DNA of 29,288 nucleotides from Patulibacter sp. (lineage in GTDB: Bacteria; Actinomycetota; Thermoleophilia; Solirubrobacterales; Solirubrobacteraceae): NCBI GenBank assembly GCA_023268575.1, contig JALRCL010000227.1, positions 1 to 29,288 of the forward strand, in the 5' to 3' direction. A model generated the notes under the pieces. That model saw nothing but the letters and a program-made list of their open reading frames with translations. It did not search any database and was not told the DNA's origin. Below are positions 23,792-29,288 of this stretch, piece after piece (the stretch's first letter is position 1; every line of letters begins with the position of its first letter). The position numbers were made by a program, and so were the translations under genes.

Positions 23792-25378
23792 TCAGACGTC
23801 AGCAGTCGAGCGTCCCGCACCCTCACCGGCTCCGTAGCCATAGCGATAGCCATAGCCGTAGGGGGTGGCGCGCTGACCAGCACGGCCGATGACGATCACC
23901 CCGTACGGCGCGACGGGAAGCTGTGCCACGCGCCGCTGCAACAGCGCGAGGTCCCTTCGGCTCAACCGATTCAGGTTCGCGACGAGCACGACGCCCTCGA
24001 CTCGCTCGGCGATCGCCAAGGCGTCGGCGAAGAGATTCAGCGGGGGGCCATCCAAGAGCATCAACGCCTCGGGCGCCGGCTTCGCCAGCCCGAGGGCCTC
24101 ATCGAAGCGACGGGAGGCGACGAACTCGCCGGGCGTCAGCGGAGGACGGCCGGCGGGAACGACCTCGACCACCGCCCCGTCCGTACCCGCGCCGATCTCG
24201 ACCCGCGCCACGACATCGTCCTCCGCGAGATCGGAACCCAGCATCTCCATCATGCCCGGGGCGCCGGGGATTCCGAAGCGGCGCGCGAGACTCGGGCGCC
24301 GCAGGTCCGCGTCAATGACGCGAACCTGGTTGCCGCCAGCGGCCAGCACGCTCCCCAGAACGGCGGAAACCATCGTCTTTCCCTCGGCGGCGATGGCGCT
24401 TGTTACCAGCAACGAGGTCGAGCCTCGCGAACGCATCTCGGTGAGCACCGTGGTGCGGAGGAGCCGGAACGCTTCGTTGAGCGCGTCCCCGCTCGAAGCG
24501 ATCTGTGCGGCGGTCCGGCTACTCACCTCCGTCTCGAAGGGCAGCTCGGCGATGACCGGCAAGGACAGCGCTTCAGCGATCTCTTCAGGCGACCCGACGC
24601 GTCGGTCCGTCAGATCTCGAAGCACCGCGACAACGAAACCGAGGGCCAGCCCGAGGACGCTGCCGACCATCAGCGCTCTCGGGACTCGAGGATGGAGCTT
24701 CTCGACGGTGGGCTCGTCACTCAGCAGGTTCGCCCCGCCCGTAGCCAACGTCTCGATGAGAGCGAGCTGTTGGTCACGGGCCGCCAGTTCGCGCAGGAGC
24801 TGCTGCGCTGCGGCGGTCCGCTGGTTGCGCAGAAGCGCTCGCTGCCGCGACAACTGGCGGCGCGTATCAGTGACCGCCCGCGTGTCGATGCCGCGGCGTA
24901 CAGCGATGTACGAGGTCGCCGCGACGAGGGAGAGCTTTCGAGCCTCCGCCTGCGTGCTCGCCGTTGCGGAGATCTGCAGGACGTCGGCGTCCGCTGCGGG
25001 CTTCGCGTCGATGCGGGAACGGATCTCACTCGCCGAGAGGCGCAAGCCGAGCTGCCGCTTCATGCGCTCCGCAACCGCGAGCGAGCTTGCGACCTCCGCC
25101 TGCGTCTTCGCAGATCGAGCCAGGGTGTCCGAGGACGAGCTCGGGGTGGAGACCCCGGCGACGACGCTACCGATGTCCTGCCGCGACAAGATGACTGTCG
25201 TCGTCGCCTCGTACTCGGGCTCCGTAGTTCCCTCGAGCAGGCCCGAAAGCGCCACGGTCAGCAGAAGGGCGACCACGATCCAACGCCAACGGCGCCGGGC
25301 GATGCCCAGCGCGCGGCTTGCAGGGTCAAGCGGAACCCGCATTCGTGCCGGTGGGTCGTACATGTTCCTATCGCTCAC
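23792..25378 (-). CDS. Wzz-domain chain-length regulator fused to BY-type tyrosine kinase
   Basis: A polysaccharide co-polymerase that sets chain length and autophosphorylates. In 528 residues: a basic cytoplasmic start, membrane span about 33-48, an external Wzz domain with a long helical, Gln/Arg-rich part (about 90-215), a second span about 236-254, then the kinase. Walker A is AIAAEGKTMV with K334, Walker A-prime VIDADLRRP at 354-362, and Walker B LLDGPP at 441-446. The tail holds five alternating tyrosines (507-515, YGYGYRYGYG), the likely autophosphorylation cluster. Walker A lacks the usual Pro-Gly before E-G-K and has Met after GKT. The fused layout is the Gram-negative Wzc form; many Firmicutes split it in two. 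GTG 25378 is used here; an internal ATG at 25363 with AGGA close by is an alternative. The matching phosphatase is at 5217-5987. Confidence 0.92.
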   Translation of the reverse strand: MSDRNMYDPPARMRVPLDPASRALGIARRRWRWIVVALLLTVALSGLLEGTTEPEYEATTTVILSRQDIGSVVAGVSTPSSSSDTLARSAKTQAEVASSLAVAERMKRQLGLRLSASEIRSRIDAKPAADADVLQISATASTQAEARKLSLVAATSYIAVRRGIDTRAVTDTRRQLSRQRALLRNQRTAAAQQLLRELAARDQQLALIETLATGGANLLSDEPTVEKLHPRVPRALMVGSVLGLALGFVVAVLRDLTDRRVGSPEEIAEALSLPVIAELPFETEVSSRTAAQIASSGDALNEAFRLLRTTVLTEMRSRGSTSLLVTSAIAAEGKTMVSAVLGSVLAAGGNQVRVIDADLRRPSLARRFGIPGAPGMMEMLGSDLAEDDVVARVEIGAGTDGAVVEVVPAGRPPLTPGEFVASRRFDEALGLAKPAPEALMLLDGPPLNLFADALAIAERVEGVVLVANLNRLSRRDLALLQRRVAQLPVAPYGVIVIGRAGQRATPYGYGYRYGYGAGEGAGRSTADV

Positions 25379-25438
25379 GGTCTCTTGGCCTCTGCCGCAT
25401 CTGGGGCTCGAAGGAAGACGTCTCGGCGGTGGCCGCGG

Positions 25439-26269
25439 TCAGTACCCATCCGGCTCCTCGACAGGCAGCCCGTCCTCGCCAGCCCTCGCAGCACCGTCAG
25501 GGTCGACGGCCAGGGTGATGGCCGGCTGAGGCCGCCGACAGGTCCATGCGCTGCCGAACGTCACCGGTCGCGTCGGGCCCGTTCTGACCACGGCCCTCCT
25601 GCCGGTATCAGCGTCTCGCGGAAGTCGGAGCCACTGCCAGGATTCCGCCCCGGCTACCCGCACCATCCACGCGGGCCCCCCCGTGATCGTCAGAAGGCTC
25701 CTCCGACCCCGCCTGGTGCGATCCGCTGGACCGACACAACCGTCGGTTCGCGGAGCGATGGTGAACACCGTGCGCAGGCGCATGGTGGCCCCCGGCCGAA
25801 CGGCCAGTCCTCGAGCTGGCACCGCCAACCAGTTCAGCCGACGGCGCTGACCGCCCGGCCGCACCTCCGCGGCGTACGCCTTCCAGGAGACGAACGGCTG
25901 TCGCTCGTCGGTCCAATCAAGGTCACCCGGAAGCACCTGGCGTATGACGATGCGCTGCGGACCAGCAGGAAACCTGAGAGTACGCGCCGCGAAGACGCGT
26001 TCGCCGGGGCCGTTCAGCGTGGCGATCGGAACCTGAGGTCCCCCATCCGCGCTCCTCGCCAGACCGGGCTCCATGGCTTGCGCTCCCTGAATCAAGCCCT
26101 CACCAGTGCGCGAGAAGCTGGCATCGAGCTCGGGGCGAGGGAGGACGGCTACGTCGTACACCTCCGGCTGGCTCTCGGAACCGCAAGCAGTGACGGCCGC
26201 CGCCGGCACCACGAGCAGTAGCGCAGTCAGACCCCGTACTTCTCCGAACGGCAGCAATCTCGCGACCAC
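25439..26269 (-). CDS. Lipoprotein of unknown function, first gene of the Wzz-Wzy-Wzx operon
   Basis: Not recognised. The 276-residue product has a lipoprotein signal: basic start, hydrophobic LTALLLVVPAAAV and lipobox VTAC with C29. The mature part has about 248 residues, with beta-like segments (ERVFAARTLRF, RIVIRQVLPGD, ATMRLRTVFTI), two further cysteines (CVGPAD near 190, WTCRRP near 247) that could form a disulfide, and an acidic C-terminus. The GTG start at 26269 has no ribosome-binding site but lies eight bases from a TAnnnT box. Sixty bases separate it from the kinase gene. Its place at the head of the operon suggests a role in export, assembly or retention of the polymer at the outer membrane face. 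It does not show the SLBB or PES sequence of Wza-type exporters. Confidence 0.75.
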   Translation of the reverse strand: MVARLLPFGEVRGLTALLLVVPAAAVTACGSESQPEVYDVAVLPRPELDASFSRTGEGLIQGAQAMEPGLARSADGGPQVPIATLNGPGERVFAARTLRFPAGPQRIVIRQVLPGDLDWTDERQPFVSWKAYAAEVRPGGQRRRLNWLAVPARGLAVRPGATMRLRTVFTIAPRTDGCVGPADRTRRGRRSLLTITGGPAWMVRVAGAESWQWLRLPRDADTGRRAVVRTGPTRPVTFGSAWTCRRPQPAITLAVDPDGAARAGEDGLPVEEPDGY

Positions 26270-26277
26270 GGGGCGGG

Positions 26278-26283
26278 ACCTTA
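26278..26283 (-). promoter_or_regulatory. Candidate -10 box of a leaderless promoter for the Wzz/Wzy/Wzx operon
   Basis: On the minus strand TAAGGT (complement of 26278-26283) lies eight bases before the GTG at 26269, with no ribosome-binding site between. A clear -35 hexamer is not visible. Confidence 0.4.
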
Positions 26284-26699
26284 CCCGTGCAACGGTCTAC
26301 ATCGTCCGCAACGGTTGTCCATCACGCAGGGACGATCGTTCGCCGCGATTCACGTGCGCATCCAGAATCACCTCTTCCTCGTGCACGAGTCCGAGGTTCG
26401 TCGGCGTTTCGCTGCACTCGTCCGCGCCTGACGGCACGCGGGCCCGATGCAGGGCACCAGACGTGTAAGGGAACCGTGCCCCGTCGGATCACGAACGGCA
26501 TTCACGAACCCGTCAATGAGTCTCCGGCGCAACGCTCTCGGCCCGATCGCGACCGCTGACCACACGGGCCACGGGGTTCCGCACGTCCAGTCGACCTTCA
26601 CCGTCGCAGTCGCGCGGTTCGCGGCCGTGCGGACGTGGACCGCCTCACGACCATCTCGACCGGCAGACGACCGCAGCGTCCGCCCAGACCGGATGCCGG
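26284..26699. other. Gene-free stretch between the lipoprotein and GH5-type genes
   Basis: About 415 bases holding the upstream control region of the minus-strand operon. A short open stretch on the minus strand (about 26601-26368) has no start signal and no recognisable product. G+C here is intermediate between the island and the flank, so this may be the right-hand boundary of the exchanged region. Confidence 0.5.
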
Positions 26700-28262
26700 T
26701 CAGCCCCCACGCCGCAGGACGAGCTCGTGCTCGCCCTCACCGACGGTCACCCGCAGGATGCGGCCGCCGATCCAGGCGGCCGCGGACTGCAGCGGCGAGG
26801 TTGCCGTCACGGCTTGGACGGCGTCGGCCGGCGGGGTGGCGCCGTCGAGGGTCAGCTGCGGCGACGCGCCGACGGTCCGGGCGCTGCTCCCGGTCGCGGC
26901 GCCGTCCCACAGCTCCACGACGCCGGGGCCGGTCGTGCGGACCGTCAGGGTCCCTGCGCGCCAGCGGGCGGCGGCGATCGGGGCGCTGCTGGAGCGCACG
27001 CGCGCCCGACCGTAGTCCTGGGCGATCTCGGTGCCGGAGCGCAACGCGCCGTTGGCGGCCAGCACGCCCCAGCCGTAGTCGCGCGAGGGATGCTGCTTCC
27101 AGACCCACACCATCCCGCCGGCGCCGAGGGCGTCGAGCTGGTCCAGCGTGGCCTCGCGGTCGCGCTCCCAGTTGCCGCCGGTCGTGCCGGACGCGCCCGC
27201 CAGCTCGGTCGGCGCGAGCGGCGCGCCGTACCGATCCGCCTCGTCCTGCGCCCGGGCGAAGCTCGCCGCGATCCGCGCCGGCGTCTGCCCCGAGTTCCGA
27301 CCGTTGAACACGTCGGTGTAGACGTGCGGGGCGTACACCAGGCCGTCGTCGTCGCTGAAGCGCTCCGCCGACGGGTCGTCATCGGTGTGCGTCCGCGTCG
27401 CCGAGCCCTCGAACCAGATCGGCCCGTCGTAGCCGTCGGCACGCAGGCGCTCGATCGCGCGGCGGTAGAACGGCCACAGGCGGTCGCGGTAGAACGCCGC
27501 CACGTCGGCGGGCTGCAGCGACGCCCGAACCGGATCGACCGGCTCGTTGTAGAGCTCGATCCCCGCCAGCGCCGGGCCGAGGTCCTCCCCCACGCCCGCC
27601 AGAGCGACCAGCGCGTCCCCGTAGTGCTCCTGCAGGCCTCGCCCGGTGCCCGGCACCTCCGCGTCGTCGAAGAACGCGCGGGCAGCGGCACGCGCCGCCG
27701 CCGTGCCGTAGTAGTCGTGATCGGTCGAGCCGCGCGCCGTCGACGCGCCACCGGTCAGCTGCGCCCACCGCGGCGCACCGTCGCGCTCGTCGCTCGTCGG
27801 CCCGAGCCCCGCGCCGTACCGGTCCTGGTGCAGGTCCAGCAGCACGCGGACCCCGCGCTGGGCGAACCGCCGCCCGGCCTGGCGCACCTCGGCGAGGTAC
27901 GCCTCGTCCACGCGACCCGGCTCGGGCACGATCCGCGACCAGGAGACCGCCAGGCGCACGACCGTGAACCCGAGCGCCCGTGCCTGCTCGGCGTCCCGAT
28001 CGGTCACCGGCACCGTGCCGTGGCTGCCGCCGTAGTCCACCAGCGCGTTGACGTTGGCGCCGCGCAGGAACGCCCGACGACCGTCGGCGGTGCGCAGGAC
28101 CGCCCGACCATCGACGCGCGCGACCTGCAGCCGATCGGCCGCGGCCAGCGGCGTCTCCGGCGACGGTCCCGGATCGGGCGGGGGCGGCGGGGTGGCCCCG
28201 CCGCCCCCGCCCAGGCCCAGCAGGCCGAGGATCGCGGCGAGCAGACCGAGCAACGCACCCAT
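26700..28262 (-). CDS. GH5-type (endoglycoceramidase-like) glycoside hydrolase, secreted or membrane-anchored
   Basis: A retaining clan GH-A glycosidase. Numbered from ATG 28262 (520 residues): an N-terminal hydrophobic stretch (MGALLGLLAAILGLLGLG), a Gly/Pro-rich linker to about 40, then a TIM barrel with GANVNALVDYGG near 70, VVRLAVSWSRIVPEPG near 102, LLDLHQDRYG near 142, acid/base E240 in ELYNEPV, APHVYTD near 311 and nucleophile E353 in PTELAG. Barrel phrases such as LHQD and the NEP/TE layout resemble endoglycosylceramidase-like GH5 enzymes. A beta-sandwich-like C-terminal part of about 90 residues follows. An in-frame GTG at 28301 would add 13 basic residues. The hydrophobic segment has no clear cleavage site and may stay as an anchor. 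Substrate unknown; the locus polymer or glycolipids are candidates. Confidence 0.87.
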   Translation of the reverse strand: MGALLGLLAAILGLLGLGGGGGATPPPPPDPGPSPETPLAAADRLQVARVDGRAVLRTADGRRAFLRGANVNALVDYGGSHGTVPVTDRDAEQARALGFTVVRLAVSWSRIVPEPGRVDEAYLAEVRQAGRRFAQRGVRVLLDLHQDRYGAGLGPTSDERDGAPRWAQLTGGASTARGSTDHDYYGTAAARAAARAFFDDAEVPGTGRGLQEHYGDALVALAGVGEDLGPALAGIELYNEPVDPVRASLQPADVAAFYRDRLWPFYRRAIERLRADGYDGPIWFEGSATRTHTDDDPSAERFSDDDGLVYAPHVYTDVFNGRNSGQTPARIAASFARAQDEADRYGAPLAPTELAGASGTTGGNWERDREATLDQLDALGAGGMVWVWKQHPSRDYGWGVLAANGALRSGTEIAQDYGRARVRSSSAPIAAARWRAGTLTVRTTGPGVVELWDGAATGSSARTVGASPQLTLDGATPPADAVQAVTATSPLQSAAAWIGGRILRVTVGEGEHELVLRRGG

Positions 28263-28272
28263 CGAGCATGCG

Positions 28273-28278
28273 AGTCTA
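28273..28278 (-). promoter_or_regulatory. Candidate -10 box upstream of the GH5-type gene
   Basis: TAGACT on the minus strand (complement of 28273-28278) lies ten bases before ATG 28262. If real, it excludes the upstream GTG at 28301 as the start. No ribosome-binding site intervenes. Confidence 0.3.
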
Positions 28279-28361
28279 CGGCGCCGCGACGGATCGACCA
28301 CCCAGGAGATCGCTGGATCCTGCCAGGCGCGCGGTCCGGTCCCGGCGCGCCGCGCGGGACG

Positions 28362-28655
28362 TCACTCGCGGGAGCGTCCCCGCTCGCGACCACGCGGCGG
28401 GTAGAGCACCGGGTGCAGCAGGCCGACCGTCAGCACCCCCGCCGCCCCGAGGACGATGAGGGCGACCGGCAGCGGCAACGGCAGGACGAACTCCCGATCG
28501 ACGTGGGGCGCGAGCAGCGGCAGCAGGGGCAGCAGCAGGCTGACGGCGATCACCACGACGACGCCCGCGGCGTGCACGGCACGCCCGACGCGGAAGACGA
28601 GGCCGCCGACGCCGGTCGCAGGACGGGGATCGGGGTGTCGGGCAGCGGTCTGCAT
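28362..28655 (-). CDS. Small two-span membrane protein (97 residues)
   Basis: Not recognised. The 97-residue product has a short polar start (MQTAARHPDPRPATG), a hydrophobic span at about 28-50 (HAAGVVVVIAVSLLLPLLPL), a short loop with HVDREF, a second span at about 58-80 (VALIVLGAAGVLTVGLL) and a basic C-terminus (PPRGRERGRSRE). Codon use matches neighbouring genes. The sequence CCAGGACG just before the ATG gives a weak ribosome-binding site, and TAGAGT about 17 bases further up fits a -10 box. It lies between the GH5-type and PAP2 genes on the same strand. Confidence 0.6.
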   Translation of the reverse strand: MQTAARHPDPRPATGVGGLVFRVGRAVHAAGVVVVIAVSLLLPLLPLLAPHVDREFVLPLPLPVALIVLGAAGVLTVGLLHPVLYPPRGRERGRSRE

Positions 28656-28843
28656 CGTCCTGGCCTGGGCGCACTCTAGGGGCTGCGGACGTCGGCGTAC
28701 ACCGTTGTCCGTCGACCGCGGTCGGCGCGATCGCTCCTCTCCTACCCCCGCACCGCGCGGGGCATGCCGCGGATCGGCCCCGCCGGTCGGAGCGCCCGCT
28801 CGCCTGCGGGAAGGCCGTCGCCGGAGCTGCCGCCCCACCGTCG

Positions 28844-29288
28844 TCAGTCGTGCCGCGCCTCCGCCGCGGCGGCGGGAGAGATCGCCCTCCTCGCGGTGGA
28901 TCGATCGACGGCCAGCGCCATCGCGAGGGTCCAGCCGGTCCCGAGCAGGTAACCACCGAGCACGTCGCTCAGCACGTGCGCGCCGAGCGCGATCCGGCTC
29001 GCCCCCATGAGGGCCAGGGCGAGGACGGCCCCGACGGCGAGCTCCGGCACCCGACGGCGGACGGCCAGCAGCAGGAGCGCGCCGAAGAACGTCGTCGCCC
29101 ACGTGACGTGCCCGCTCGGATAGCTGGCGACGTCGTGGAACGCGGCGCGGATCTCCGGCACCGGGCTGGGACCGACGATCGCCTTGAGCACGTCGGCCCA
29201 CAACGTGCCCGCGGTCGCGAGCACGAGGAACGCGGCGGCGCGGCGGCCGAGGCGCCGGTCGACGGCCCAGGCCGCCAGGAGCAGCAGC
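28844..29288 (-). CDS. PAP2-family membrane phosphatase (5' end outside the window)
   Basis: An integral-membrane lipid phosphatase; relatives dephosphorylate phosphatidic acid or undecaprenyl pyrophosphate. The reading frame continues past the window end (residues such as LLAAWAVDRRLG upstream of the first in-frame GTG at 29224), so the N-terminus is missing. In the visible part, motif 2 is YPSGH and motif 3 is SRIALGAHVLSD (S-R-x5-H-x3-D), both intact. Motif 1 (normally K-x6-R-P) appears as KAIVGPSPVP, lacking the arginine. Hydrophobic spans follow each motif. The C-terminal tail is Ala/Arg-rich. Carrier-lipid recycling for the polysaccharide pathway is a plausible role, inferred from location only. 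Confidence 0.8.
   Translation of the reverse strand, partial: LLLLAAWAVDRRLGRRAAAFLVLATAGTLWADVLKAIVGPSPVPEIRAAFHDVASYPSGHVTWATTFFGALLLLAVRRRVPELAVGAVLALALMGASRIALGAHVLSDVLGGYLLGTGWTLAMALAVDRSTARRAISPAAAAEARHD

Noticed and set aside
22673..26221. 1182-residue plus-strand open frame opposite the Wzy, kinase and lipoprotein genes
   Set aside because: Low-complexity, charged antisense product; the minus strand carries recognisable Walker, Wzy and lipobox motifs.
26368..26601. Minus-strand open stretch in the gap before the GH5-type gene
   Set aside because: No start signal and no recognisable family; possibly a decayed fragment but nothing supports a call.
28356..28380. Possible terminator GGGACG...CGTCCC at the end of the small membrane protein gene
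   Set aside because: Only 6 bp with a 13-base loop and half of it lies inside the coding region; too weak to list.

Overview
The window looks like chromosome of a very GC-rich actinobacterium. Codon third positions are almost all G or C, GTG and TTG starts are common, and a stand-alone reductase/DesA3-like desaturase pair is present. Secreted proteins with Thr/Pro linkers point, as an inference only, towards the Thermoleophilia/Solirubrobacterales type. Most of the window is one large exopolysaccharide/capsule locus of Wzx/Wzy type.

Layout. (1) 34-2604: a ferredoxin-type reductase and a membrane fatty-acid desaturase, closed by a hairpin. (2) 2893-5987 (+): a first polyprenyl-phosphate sugar-1-phosphate transferase, a small unknown protein, a Nudix hydrolase and a CpsB/YwqE-type PHP phosphatase. 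(3) 6041-9485 (-): a cupin, a Thr-rich secreted protein, a GH39-like secreted glycosidase and a membrane-anchored protein translationally coupled to it. A structured non-coding stretch lies at about 6443-6845. (4) 9667-12420: a WzyC-type ligase/polymerase with a TPR-like tail, a 73-residue membrane protein overlapping it, and a convergent ECF sigma factor. (5) 12565-20498: a second, WcaJ-like initiating transferase, three chained GT4 glycosyltransferases, an oppositely oriented hexapeptide acyltransferase, a pyruvyl-transferase-family protein and a WcaL-like GT4. (6) 20499-20949: the frameshifted remnant of an IS3-family orfA. (7) 26269-20950 (-): an operon of lipoprotein, Wzz/BY-kinase, Wzy and Wzx. 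(8) 28655-26700 (-): a GH5-type glycosidase and a small membrane protein; then a PAP2 phosphatase cut by the window end.

How it fits together. The initiating transferases load a sugar phosphate on undecaprenyl phosphate. The GT4 enzymes extend it, and the acyl- and pyruvyl-transferase-like enzymes decorate it. Wzx flips the unit, the Wzy proteins polymerise or ligate it, and the Wzz/BY-kinase, opposed by the PHP phosphatase 18 kb away, sets chain length. The secreted GH39-like and GH5-type enzymes are candidates for trimming the polymer. A PAP2 protein could recycle the lipid carrier.

The most notable points are the drop in GC from about 13.85 kb to about 26.3 kb, which suggests an exchangeable glycan-specificity island, and the decayed IS3 fragment inside it. 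Others are the doubled initiating transferases and polymerases, candidate leaderless promoters, and a 64-nt three-part palindrome. No rRNA, tRNA, CRISPR array or intact mobile element was seen.
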